Positions 11,759-25,000 of a stretch of DNA of 64,000 nt are shown here, one piece after another. Origin of the DNA: Brachypodius melanocephalos. Taxonomy: Eukaryota > Chordata > Aves > Passeriformes > Pycnonotidae. The stretch covers positions 4,201,721 to 4,265,720 of the forward strand of contig VZSR01000055.1 in the NCBI GenBank assembly GCA_013398615.1, in the 5' to 3' direction. Numbering within the stretch: the first letter of the stretch is position 1; the number at the start of each line of letters is the position of its first letter. Made by a program: the position numbers and the translations under genes. The notes beneath the pieces were generated by a model. The model made no database searches, was not told the origin of the DNA, and saw nothing but the letters and a program-made list of their open reading frames with translations.

Positions 11759-14557
11759 GGTTTATTCTCTAAATCCTCCTCCTGCTTCTATCCTAGAAAA
11801 GTCCATCTGTTGAAAATGTCATGAAAGGCAAGGTATACAACAGATTCATAGTTACCTGAACTCAAACGCTATTTTTGACAAGAGAGGAGAGTAGTTATTA
11901 AATTGCTTTTTATCTCTCTGATGCTCCCACCAAGAACTCTCCCAGGCAGACACCAAATGAATAGTTTCTGTCCTGGACAGCTGGTCTTTTCATCATATAC
12001 TCATTCCTAACAGTTCATTAACAGTAATAAAACTGTGGCCACATCAGTCTCCTGCAATTCCAACACTGACAGGGTTGTTATGCCATTAATTTCCATCCAG
12101 CTTTTTAAGTCTGGGCTGTGTACTTTGCCAGAGGATCAGCATCTCCTGCTAGAACACAGCTCTCAGACAAACTCCACTCTGCCTTGTTGATATTCACTTT
12201 GCCTGTTGATAGCAAATCTTTGTTTAATAAACTGTGCCCACACTGTGTTCTCTGGAATGGATTTGCATTCTCAGTCTGTATTTCCCAGTTCTACACCAAC
12301 CAAATCAAGCACCAACTGGGGTGTTAGTAAGTGTTATGACCCTAGTTTTCAGTGAATTAAATTACTGTAGAATCTTATATACAAACTGTGAAAAATTAAA
12401 ATATTCTATTTATATCTACCTACTCAAAAAGCCCCATACGTTTATCTACATTTACCTTTAATATTTAGTTTCAGTAGAAGGGCTCAAACAAACTTGAATT
12501 GCAAAATTCCTCATTGCAGGAAGCAGCAAACATCTTGGTTCTCAGAAGCTCATCACATTTTCAACAGAGCAACTTTTCACTGCAGAGCTCCAGAGCTCAA
12601 CACATTTGGGTATGTGTGCTGAAACATTTCCTATTAAATAAATTACTTTTTAATAATGGCAGTACAACATTGCCCACCAGCAGCATTAACTGCTCAAGCT
12701 AAGTTCAAGGTTAGTGAAACAAAACTACTGATTTAAATATGAGATTGTACAGTGAAACTTATTTTTATTTGGGGCAGTTCCATTTTATATATTTAATAAG
12801 CATTTAAAAGTTATGCCACACTGTACATTTTATGGCTACTAAACCAAAAGGAAAATTTGTCCGGATGGTATGAAAGAAATTGAAAGCTACATTTACTTTG
12901 TGGAAAAAAGGAAAAAATAATGGAAACTACAGCAGCCCCAGTTTGAAATCTAGATCATGCAGGCAGACATGGTCATCAAAAGTTTTTATCGTCTACTACT
13001 GAAGGGATAACCACCAAAATATGTAACATCTGTATACAGAACACAGTTCATATCATTTGTAGGAAAGTTTTCATTAAAAGTCCTATGTGATGAATTACTT
13101 AGGCTAAAAGCAATAAGCTCTCAAGTTGGAATAGGAATATTAAAAAGAACAGGTCAAAGGACAGACAGGAATATAAGAAAAAAAAATCTATATCCAGCCA
13201 AGGGAAGACACTTAGAGAAGCCCTATTGTACATGACAGCATTTGGGCATGAGCAGAATTTTTGAAGATAAAAACGAGTTATACTGACACATCCAAGGAAT
13301 AGAAAGAGAAGAAAGGTGGGCAGGTAAAGAAAAAAAATTCTTCATCAATGTAGCAGAAAAGACAGCTGTAGGGAAGGGACTGGAAGCATGTAAAAGTACA
13401 GAATAGGTACACTGCCTCACTTTGACTAACATTTTAAATAGAAAAATCAGACAAAGTAATATAAAAAGAGATTAAAGAGAAACACAGACAGGACTTCAAA
13501 AAGGCACTTTCTGAATTAAAAATACATCCAATAGCTTTCATCTAAGATACAGAATTTTAAAAAGAAGAGAAAAAAGCCTGCATCCATTTTGCATCAAGCA
13601 GGATGACAGTTTACGGAAGGAGAAGTACAAGTCTCTATAAATCAACACCGCAAAGACTTTAATGCATTTTTCCCTTTTATTTGTATCTCATATAATGTTG
13701 GCAGGATAAGAACAGAAGTTAGGGAGTGGAAAACATGGCTTTACCACTGTGTTTCTGCTTGTCTAGGAGAACACTGGAATTTCTGTAATGAGGACTCAGC
13801 CCACGTTCACCATGAAAGAATATGAGGAAAGGTTTTGCCTTTTTACATGAAACAGCGTGTTTGCCCAAAGCAACAGATCCCTTAAAACAGCCGTCTCTTG
13901 AAACTGCTTTATTGCCAGCAGTGCAAAAGATGGATTTCAGGGATTTTTCACTCCAGCTACATTGCTGTTGGCTGTCACTGTATCTGATCTCAGTGAAAGG
14001 ACCTATCCTAATATGATGTTTTCATCAAGTATGTTTGATAACACTTCCATGGATACAGAACAGACGGGTCAGTCATGAGGGCAGTTCATCAGAAGAGATG
14101 GAAAAGCACAGGGCCAGGAAGGAGGTGGAGTGATGGATCAGCCATGGCTGTGGGAAGGATTCCTCCACAAGCCTTTGAGTACCCGTGATGACTCACAAAA
14201 GGACAAGTGCTGCTTCAAAGGCTGAAATGCTGCTTAGAGAGGGTAGAGGAATTATCCCCTGAATAAATTCCAGTCAAAAGTGGAAAGACTGGAAAGACTT
14301 TCAAAAGGAAAGACTGTTCCTCACTGGATTTATTAGAGGGTATGGAAGACAGTAAGCTAAAAGGCTCATATATTACCAGAGAGACATGGCACTTCTTGGG
14401 AAATGCAGTTGATGCAGAAAGATAAAATCCTTGTAAAGATATATTCCAGAGCAGCATCAACAGCAAGTCAGCTCAGCTTTTTAAAAGGGTTTTTATCTGG
14501 GACATTATTTGGGCCTAATTCAGCAAGTGTTCTTCCATTTTTTTGTTTATGTACATT

Positions 14558-14561
<4 letters not shown>
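11759..14561. other. Non-coding DNA, nothing recognised
   Basis: AT-rich intron-like sequence with scattered short open frames of under 85 codons. I see no splice-bounded exon, RNA gene or clear repeat. Confidence 0.55.

Positions 14562-14602
<41 letters not shown>
14562..14602 (+). repeat. Poly-A homopolymer (41 bp)
   Basis: Forty-one uninterrupted A. There is no recognisable retroposed gene upstream and no clear target-site duplication around it. CR1 elements do not end in poly-A, so its origin is unclear; replication slippage or an assembly length error are both possible. Confidence 0.95.
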
Positions 14603-14604
<2 letters not shown>

Positions 14605-16244
14605 TTGCAGTTGTGCTGTTCAGCTTGGATATGAAGGTGAAAACTCTTCAAGGTATTTTATCTAAACCTGAACATGAATCCATGGAGAAATAGTGTTTAA
14701 CTGCCTAAAAGGAAGGTACTACTTGCCTCAATACAACTACAGTAACAAGAAATATACAGCTGTGTCAATCTAAAATAGCAGGAACTGCTGGTTTTGTTAT
14801 TATTTATTTAAGTATGGCACACAAAACTTATGTCCCTGACTTAATGTGATCTACCACCATGGCATTTCCTACCAGCATACACACATAAATATCAATATTT
14901 ATATACGATGAGGAGAAGATTCCTAAAACAACCTCTTCTCCACCCAGGTTTTCCAACAGGATTTACCTGATTACTTTCCAAACCAATCCTGATGCATCCT
15001 TGGAATGCTTGGTGGAGGCCCAGTGATTTATTTAGAATGCTATGCAGTCTATCACCTAAACTGCTTATCTTGTAGGAGGTTTTTTATTATGATTCTAAGG
15101 TTAACATATCAGTAACTCTCTTTGTAAGGATAAATTAAATATAGTGCTCCTATGATTCATTTGACAGAAAATATGCCTTTGTGCATATTAAATACAACTT
15201 ATAAAACATTCTGTTCTCTAAGTCTAATTAATTGATCTAATCTTATCCATCTTACTGATTTTTTTACTTATAATAAGTAGTTTATGAAAGATTCTATGAG
15301 GATGCCTCTCTGAGGCATCACAGAGTAAAAACAGTCTCAGTAAAATTATTCTCTTCCATCAAGCTGTATTTTGGATTTCATTAGACTTGTCACAGATGTT
15401 AAGGTCACAGAAGAAAGGAATCTTCAAGATGTCAAAGGAGAAATTCTTGGTAATTCACATATGGCAAACTACTGGAACTATTGATGTTTAAAGAAGATGC
15501 TGTGATTGTTATTTCGAATTACAGCATTTGCTAACAGATAACCATTTGTCTAACCTCCTGTAAAGTATATATTTGAAGATAAATTCTCAATATACAACAA
15601 ATCTACTCGATTTGTGGAAGAAGATTTAAAAGAAACCAGTTCTGGTTTTTTCTGAACTATTACATTCTGTGCAATTATTGGTAGAAGAAATGTACCAGTC
15701 TAAGGATAAACTGTTGTGAGGTGTTGAACAATCTGAAACAACTTGTCCGGGATACTAGGGATCATCAATATGAAATTGCACTGAGGAATAAATTAAGTGA
15801 TTGTATCCTGATGTTCTGGATTGGATATCGATTTCTACAGATGAAGCCAAACAATTTATCTACCTAGAAAGAGGAAGATGCAGGCCCACTATGTACTGAC
15901 ATGTTCAAATATGCATTTATTGGTTTACTTCATTTACTTTTATGCCTTCTTTACAAATCACAGAATATATGTGCAATTTCATATTTCACACAAACATCTG
16001 TAAGGCTCAGCATTCACCCCACTCTCACTTGTGCTGCTCTGTCACTTGGGCCTTTTGGGTTTTTTTCTGGTACTTTCGTAATTTTTTTATTCCTTGTCCA
16101 AGGCTGCCTTTAATCCATCAAATTGTGTGCAGCCAACTTTATTGATAGCTCTGCCACCTCACATCAGCATTTCAGAGGCACTGAAATTCCTTCAATTCAG
16201 CTCTTGCAATTGTATTTAAATAGTCATGCCTATTTGCCTTTATT
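14603..16244. other. Non-coding DNA, nothing recognised
   Basis: AT-rich sequence without supported genes or mobile elements. Confidence 0.55.
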
Positions 16245-16257
16245 GGGGGGGGGGGGG
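16245..16257 (+). repeat. Poly-G run (13 or more) at gap edge
   Basis: Thirteen consecutive G immediately followed by N. Its true length is unknown because the assembly stops in it. Confidence 0.95.
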
Positions 16258-16313
16258 NNNNNNNNNNNNNNNNNNNNNNNNNNNNNNNNNNNNNNNNNNN
16301 NNNNNNNNNNNNN
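16258..16313. other. Assembly gap (56 N)
   Basis: Fifty-six N, not the standard 100, so probably a gap with an estimated size. It begins within a G homopolymer and resumes with CCCATCC. Confidence 0.98.
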
Positions 16314-19300
16314 CCCATCCTGTAAACTGTGCTTTATATCTTCTTACACACCCTTTCCCCCCTCCTCTATTTGCAGGAAAACAAGATGTAGATATCCCTT
16401 TTACACATTTATGTACTTGGAAGAAAGTGCATTCTAACAAGCTTATGCTGGGGACTATTATTCTTTATGTTTAGCCCAAAATCTCAGCATCTAAGATTAA
16501 AAAATCAAAGAGCTTATTGCTGTACACAGAATTAACATGTTTTTCCTCATTTTGGAAATGAAAGCACAGTCATCATTAGCCATGTCAATATTTCTCCAGA
16601 ATCTAGTTTCACAGAAAATAAAATACCTGCATGAGGTATTTTTGGTGGGATTTACAACTGGGCCATCTGTGCCTATGAATAATGAAACTGTCACAGAACT
16701 GGGCACCAAGACATGGCCACACACTTTGTTTTTGATGCTTAATGTTAAAAATCAATAAAAAACACATGAGATGGGAGTGAGCAAATTGTTGAAAAAAAAA
16801 TTCCTTTCAACTTTCTAACTGATTAGCTTTTCGGAAGAACTATTTGTGACTGGGTAGCTGAGCTCTCTTACTGAGATGATCTGATGCCCAACTGCAGCCT
16901 CCCAGTCAACATCAGACAGGCAAAGTATTTTCTATTTTTTTAGGAGTCAAATCAGAATAGATGATCCAAGTTATCAGACAAATAAATAAACATTGTGGGT
17001 CGTTATTGGCTGGGTATTGGATTGAACACAAACCCCGGGAGGCTTTCCTGCCACATTCTATTCTTCAGGGACAAGCAGCATTACAATACACAAAAAAAAT
17101 CAATTTTCTGTCCTTGCAACTTCAGTATTATCTACTATTATGTATTAAAAGTCTTAAGCCAGTAAAATCATTGCCTTAATACAGTAATGGAAGCAAATGA
17201 TCTGTATTTCCCCCCTAATATTTGCTGCTCCTTGCCCTGTGATTGATTAGAATATCTGCTTATTTACAGAGATTATAGTTGTCTGCATATACTAGCCTAG
17301 AACCTACTCTGTTTTTCTTGCTGACTTAAATAGGAGCAGGATTAGGTCTCTGATGGAAGCTTCACTGCATGGGAGGCATTGATCTGAGAGATTAGAAATA
17401 TGCTGTGGTGACAAAAGAGATTCGTCATCACAGCTGAGCAGAGCATGTTCCAACAGAGTCTGTTGAGAGCTTGGGGTGTTTCCATCAGCCTCTGTCATTT
17501 TTTCCCCAAAGGAGAGTTGATTACAGAGCTTCACTGTACCAGTAACCTGGAATGGCATTAAGTAAGTGATTTGTTTGTGCCATGGAATATTCCAAGGACA
17601 AGTAAGAAAGACATTTTCTTTATCTGGAAAAGAAAACAGTATCATTAAAGGTGTATTCTCCTGATTTAGTGTAACACTGGCATGAAGAAAACTCCAATCC
17701 AGCTCTGGGATTCCACTGTCAGGCACACACCTGGAGTGTTGTTCCAGCCAGATTTAGGCAGCAGATAGAAGGGTGCTGTCAGGAATTCCACTTTTCCTTT
17801 TGGAAGCAACTTCTGAAGAAAGGCTGTGGCTGGATATGGATTAATTTTTCCCAAACTAATGGGCAGGTGCACTTTCCTCAAAACTGACTATATACTGTAG
17901 CTTTTTTTTTTCTTTTTAATAAACCATCAACTTTAGGAACACAGAGACTAAACACTAACTCTCTACTTTGTATGTACATATTTTCATTGTGCTGTTCTGA
18001 ACACAGATTTCCCTCAAAATAACTAAAACCTGGTACAGAGTTAATTCTAGAGAGCACTCTCAGAAAGACCCAGAAAGAGCAATTTTTTTCTTCCTCTCTT
18101 CCTGCTGACTTTATCAGAAACTAGAATGGGAATGGTACAATTTTTGCCATGATGGTCAGAGACATTTACATTTACAGAACTGAAACACAGAAGCTACATT
18201 TTTAAAATAAGCAGGTCTTAAGCTACTTTCCAAAAAAAAAAATCTGGAGAAGAACAGTGTTACTGGAAATGTGGAATTTTCCCAAATTTTCATAAAATTA
18301 CTGTGTCACAAGTCTACGAAATGGTTTAACATATTTTACTTTACAGTTATTTGACTCAGCCTTTATGTGACATACATAAAATTCACTTATTATCACTGGG
18401 AGGTCTAAGGACCATGCCCTGCATTGGGATATCAGCAGTATCAATAAAGCATAACAGGAGCATACAAATTTGTATGAAATTTTGGGCTAATTTATTATTT
18501 AAAGAGCTGTCCACACAAAAATAGCTTCAATTCCTTGAATCTTTTTAATCCATGTCTCAGTTTTTCTAGAAACAAATAATCTTTTTAAAGCCTTTATACT
18601 GAAAACGATTAAGCATTTACAAAAAATTTGTTTACAGGAATCTCTTAAGTGTAGCTATTTCTATAAAACCTCCATATTTAAATGAACTCAGGCTAAAGAT
18701 TTAATTATCTACAACTAGCCCTAGGTAATCCCCACGGAGACCTAGATTTTTATTATGTGTCTTTTCTGCATTTAATTGCACATTGCACATTGTTGAAACT
18801 TGCATTTTTATTTACGCCTACCAAAGTATGCAAATCTGGAAGATTCTATTAAATTCTGAATAAAAATACTGTTGAATATTCCTAACATATTCTTAATTAT
18901 CCAGTGCTTAACTAATTGCTCTAGACAAAGATTTTAGTAGGTATTGTATTTTAAGGATTTGCCATAGTTGAGATTTTAAAGATTCAAAATCTGCATCCTG
19001 TTTATTGTTTAGATGATTGCAGGTTTAGATGTTGCAACAAACTATTTTATTCCACAGATAACTAAAGATTTGCGGAGTGGGTGCTATAGTTTTTTACTAG
19101 ATGAATTGAGATAGTGGAAAAAGCAAATTTTCTAGTCTGTCCCAAGCAGACCAGAAGAAAAGCTTTTGTGCATGGAAGACTGTGTGCTGAAGGAGTTTCA
19201 CAAACTGAATTCATTCTATTTACAAACTTCATCCAATTTATGTCTACATAGCATCATCACCTTAATTATAGTGAAAAAAAAAGTTCATTATTTTACCTGC

Positions 19301-21875
19301 AATTGAGTACAGGGCGTTCAGATTTTGGCACAACTCTGACTGCACATTAATGCTGACGTTTTTATCAATATGAAAAACACTCTTGATGTAAAAAGAAAAA
19401 AAAAGAAAATCCAGTGTTAACCCTCCCTTCAATGAGACGGGAATTTCAACATCAAAGGCAGCAGGAAAGCTCTGCTTCAACACACTTTAAGTTTTCACAG
19501 ATCTTTAGTAATCTGCAGCCCCTTAGGAAGCTTTGTCCTTTACCGAACTCCATTCCCCACAACTCACTACAAAGCCCAACTTGAGATGATTTAGGTCATC
19601 ATCTATAAAAACCAGAAAAGCTTTAAGCACGCTCTTCTTTGTGGAATAGTAGACTTTTAATAAAGCCTTTTTTATTTTTTTTTCTTTTCATTTACATGTT
19701 TATCCCATTTGTTGTTCTTTGACAGTATCTGGAAATAAGAAATGGAAATGAAATGAAAATATGAAAATATAGCAACTCACATTACGTTTCTAATCTATTC
19801 CACACAAAAGAATTAAACCAGCTAAAAAATTTGTTACATAGCCATGCTGGAGCACTATTTCTCATAAATTTTAATATATATTTTAATTATTAGAAGTTGA
19901 GACCTTTTTTCCTATATGGGCCAAACTACTTCCACATTTTCTTTCTGTAAGAAATATTATTGCCAAACATTTGTTTTGAAAAGACCCCCTGGTAAATAAT
20001 CACATTTTACTCAGGTTCGTCTATTAAATATGTTTGGACTTGCAAGTAATCAGATGAAGAGGGGAAATCTTTACTGAAAGAAATTCAAATTAATTCAGCA
20101 CCTTTCCCTGCCCATGTTTCTTTTTCTTTGTGAGTGGAGATGTGACTTCCTGTGGCTGAAGGAGGTCTGAAAGCAGCTGCTGTATTTTAAAGCTCTTGTG
20201 ATCTGCACATTTCCCTCTTGACCCATTATTCCTACAAGTCTCCATCCCAGTGCTCCAGTTCTGAGCTCCAGGGGATGTGCTCTTTGCTGTGCTCACTCTT
20301 GTCACCTATATGCAGATTTTCCTTCTGTTTCCTCGGCTTCTGATGAAACCAAGTAATTGCTGAGAGCTGTATCAAACGGTCTGCAGAGCTCTGTACTTGA
20401 ATACACGTTTCAGGTGAAGTATGGGGGGAAAAATAACTTTTGTGATCCTGTGAAATAGAGAACTTTTCACATGCTACTGATCTAAGGGATTAAGTTACAG
20501 AGAAAAGGCTCTACACTATGATAGATCAGATGTTTTGATTAAATCTTCTAACCTCTTGCAGTGAAACCAGGTTTCCTGTAGAATTGTCCACAGTTTTCCC
20601 TGAAAAAAAGATCCCCAAGCAGCTTTTGAAATGTCAGTTTAGAAGCCTGAGTGTGGGATCAGGGATTGCAGCTCTTGTGGAAAGGCAGATCATTATATAC
20701 AAAGTAATGATGTGAGAACAGAAAAGAAAGGAAAAGCTTTAACCAAGATTTAAGAGCTTCTTAATTCCAAATGTGGGTCCACTACTGGCTGACCCTGAGG
20801 TAGCTTGGAGTGAGATAAGCCACTTCTTTTTGTTGCAGTTCCCAGCTAAGACTTGATCTTTTTCATGGGAAGAATTTGCCATTATATCATCGGCACTATC
20901 TTCACCTCAGTAAGCCTGAAAGGTTAAAAGCTGTCTGCTTTACAGAAATATCAGGTAAGCTGAACCCTTCTGGAGTCACAGAGGAGAAATCCGTGGAAGG
21001 CAGGAGGGAATGCATCTCCCAGGACAACTACAGCTGCACCAAGGTTCTCCTCTTCCTGCTCTGGAGAACTGCCCGAGAAACTCAGTAATTTAATAAAGGT
21101 AATAATAATCCCACAGAAAATCTTACTCACTGATGCTCTGATACAGAATCAAAGCCCACAGGATAAGCACCACAGCCTCAAACTTGAGATTATGTTGCAG
21201 AAAAAAAAAAAAAAATCAGTCATGAAGTTATACAGAAATTGACTCCATCTGGGATTCATTCTTGTCAGGAATTCCCTGCTGTGATGCTATTTACAATCAA
21301 AATGGCAAAAGCATCTTAACTTGATCAAGACAGAGACATTGCAGATTTACCCCTCAGATTCAGTCCTGTGGTGCAGGAAAAACCTTTAGGTGTCAGGTTT
21401 TTTTTTTTTTTTCAATGCTCGAACTTTGCATCTTATGTCTTCCTTTCTATGACAGATAATGAATACAAGCTTTATACCAAGTCATTTTGAGAAGAAAAAA
21501 AGCCCAACCAGGTCAATGATGTTAGCTAGAAAATGTTTTACAAAGAAGAGAAAAACAAGCAACTTGTCAGTTGTTAAAATGAGCTGTTTGTTCCCAAATG
21601 CTGTTGGGTCACTGGGTCAAAACATGTTTCAATCACTTTGTGTATTCATTCAGGTATCTGTGCACCTTTAATAAGCACCACATGGCATGGCATCACATAA
21701 ATATAATAACTTTTACAGTGGTAACACAAAGGCTGATAAAACATTCTGTGCTTTCACCTGTTTTTTTTTGTTTTAAGTCTGGAAGCAAAAGAATAGAGAA
21801 GAACTGATAAGAAATGTCCTTAAACAAATTAAAATGAGTTGATGTAGGCAGAAGTATTTTTCTTTTTGATGTATT
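16314..21875. other. Long non-coding stretch, inferred EPHA6 intron 2
   Basis: AT-rich sequence with no supported gene. Minus-strand open frames at 17304-17726 (140 codons), 17666-17881, 19262-19483 and 20090-20305 were examined as possible exons, but no consistent product or family could be recognised. The segment around 18480-19090 is rich in homeodomain- and POU-like cores (TAATTG, ATGCAAAT) and could be a conserved non-coding element, but nothing here proves that. Confidence 0.5.
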
Positions 21876-22016
21876 AATCATAGATTAATCCAAGCTGGAA
21901 GAGACTTTGCAAAGTCATCTGGTCATACCTCTAGCTCAAACCAGGATCAACAGTGAATTCAAACTACACTGCTCCAGGATTTGTCCACTCAGGTCTCAAC
22001 ACCCTCCAAAGATGTA
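21876..22016 (-). mobile_element. CR1 LINE 3'-end fragment (inverted)
   Basis: The plus strand reads as the reverse complement of a CR1 tail: it begins 'aatcatagattaatccaagc', continues with 'tggaagagactttgcaaagt', and later 'aacaccctccaaagatgtag'. It is divergent and short, so an old copy, and in the same orientation as the EPHA6 transcript. The subfamily was not determined. Confidence 0.75.
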
Positions 22017-25000
22017 GAATCTTCAGATCAAATTAAGCATTCTAGTATCTTATTTGTATGTTAATAATGGTAATGTCATATTTTACATGTAACTTACTCC
22101 TTTAATTGAAAAAAAAACTCCCAGCATTTCCAAGTGTCCCACGGTATTTTGGTGAAATGAAGTTCCAGTATCCACGTCCCCAAAAGAGAAATTTTAATTA
22201 GGTACATTATTTTTATTCCTTGACCATAAAATTTTAAGAGGTTAATATTTGTCTGGATGAACATTTGTTGATGTCAGCTTTCTTTCCCAACAAGGCAAAC
22301 TGATCCAAATTCAGTTTCTTGGTAGAAAGCATAATAGGTAATTTAGGCAGTTAATTACTTCTTTGATGAAGTCACTTTTCAAAAGACAAAGTTTCTTTGG
22401 ATGAGGATATAATCAAGAAACAGAAGATAGTGTCTTTCTTCTAGAGCACCCAGCCCATCAGCATTCATCCAAAAAGAACTTTCTGCTTTTTTCCTATTAG
22501 GACCCTATTTCTAATGCAGCTGGGAATATATTAGTGTACTTGCTGTCATCCTTTTTAATCTCTGTTTTGTATGGCTGGGATTTTTTTTTTTCACATTATG
22601 GGTCTCAGGCGATGTTTCATTTTTTAGTTCCCTTTTTTGTAGACCAGAAGAATACTTTGGAAAAGGCTCCTTACCCTCCAGTTCCTTACTGGTGTTTCCA
22701 CTGGAGTGTGACTGGTTTGATAAATGCTCCAAATAATTTCATGGCTTCTAATGACTTTCTTAGGAGAGCAGCAGTGGTGAGGAACAAATTGTATGAGTAA
22801 ACATGAGTCATAACAGAGAGCACAGTGCTTCATATATTAAAATAATCCTTCTATTTTGGTTTCCTGAGAAGATTCAGCAACTAACTGATGTGGAATGGGC
22901 TGATCTTTTCATCTTTTGGAATTCTCATGCAGGCAATAATATACTACACTCTATGGAGAACAGAAGCATGTGAAATCGAAGTACAGCACAACAGCTTTTG
23001 ACTTGTGGCATAATCATGGGTATAAAGAGAAAAGACACCCATCACAAGATTTTTTTGTGTTTGCCCTACAAAATGACCATAAAATCTATCATGCTTAAGT
23101 GACTTCTCAACCAGTGTATTTTGCAGCAGTGATACAAAACAACAATATTTCTACCAGTTAACACAAGTAAAATCACAAACATCTAACATCAGGCTAAAAT
23201 ATTTAAAAATTCTCAAAACCTTAAATGCCAATATAATAAAAATCAATAAAAGTTTTTATAATCTTGGAAAGATTCCACACCTACAAAGAGCCTCTAGTTG
23301 AAAGTGTGTTGGTGACCATTTTTTTTACATCTGACCAGAGTTTTCATTGTTCACATATGCAAACTCTCCACCTGAACAGTATCTTCTACACAAAAGCAGA
23401 CCATTTCTTTCCACACTTTTTGACCTACCTACTCTACAAAGTTTAACTGACCACAATCTTACCTCTCCACAGAAATGTAAATTTTTTATAAATTAGGTAT
23501 TAAGAGGGTTTTCATCCAACAGATGCAGACTGCTTTCAAAATTGCCATCATTCTCTTCTCTTTCTTTTCTGTGCTGTCAATGAACAGATTAAATGTAAAT
23601 TATCGTTCTCAACTCCATCCATTGATTCAACTTTTTATGTCTCAACAATCTAAAATAAGGAATGTTTCATGACAGTAAAAGCCAGTTTGTCAAGATCCTG
23701 CCCTGCAAGGTACCTGCAGCCCTCTCAGCCTATCCCTTGCAAAGCTAGTAGCATTTCTTTTAATCTCATCACGCAGCATGGGACTATTGGAAATTTTTTT
23801 TTGTGTTAGGAGAAAGGACACAAACATTTGCAGATTTAAAGTTTGTTCTAATTATTTCATAATCTCCTAAATTTATCAATGGGCCAAACTTCCAAAATTG
23901 TAGCTAACTCCACTGTGCCAAAATCAATTGGAGTTACGTGCCATATGATTCATTTTACTGATCTGAAAGATTTCTGTCACGCATTTTATCACCTCGTCTA
24001 TCTGGAGCAATACTACACTAAACCTTTACCATCATTCTTTATTGATTTTTTGATACAAACTGTCTCCCAAAAAGCAACTGGTCTGTCAAATTTATACTGA
24101 AAATATACTCAGCTATTAAGCTTTGTTGAAATTAATACTATAGCAAAACATCATTGTGTACTTTTCAGACCAAGGTATTCTCACTGTAAGCTCAAATATT
24201 TTGACTATGACTGTCTAATCTTTATTGCATCAGTTTTACCAATTGTCCTATGTCACTTTCATGCACTTTTGTATTACTTACACTGATTATCTTTAGTTGT
24301 TGTACTGGCAATGTATTTATATTATACACGTGATTCTTCTGAAGCGTTTTGGACACCTGATAAACATTTGGCCTGATGTGCTGTATCTGCTTTACCCATC
24401 AGCCTGAACAAAAAACAGAATCCTGATATATTACTCTATTTGATAATAAAGTCATACCTAACACCAAAGAGTAACAGCAATATATACCAAGACAAGATGA
24501 CCTTGTCATTTGTAACTTTAAAGAAATCGTTTTATTACCAGGGGACCATCTTTTACATCATGACTGGTTTTTTTCTCAGTTTTCTTTCTCTCTTCAAATG
24601 ATGACACCCTCAAAACCCCTGTATTGCTATTTCAGTGCAGATTTCATCATTTAAATAGAGTAGGGCCAGCCTAGTTGTCAACATCTCTGGTTCTTTATTC
24701 TCAATTCTTGAACTTCTGTCCAAACCCAGTTGTTCCAATGATTCCTGCAATTCTACCTGGTCAACGTGGCCTAAAAAGGGATGTACTGTCTCACCAAGTC
24801 CTGTTCCTTGAAGTGGTTACAATAATTTCCAGCATAGCTTTCATGCAAAAAGTCTTGCTAACAAACAATCTAAACACATCTTTTTTTTTTCCCCAGAAAT
24901 TTCCCAGGGAACATTTTAGCATCCATTTGCTGACATCCTCCTAACACAAATGCATAGTTGTAATAAAAAAGCACTTCAAAATTTTAAAGTAGATGCTATC

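Noticed and set aside
17304..17881. Two overlapping minus-strand frames (140 and 71 codons) that read like protein
   Set aside because: They are in different frames, match no family I know, and I could not find consistent splice sites joining them to each other or to EPHA6.
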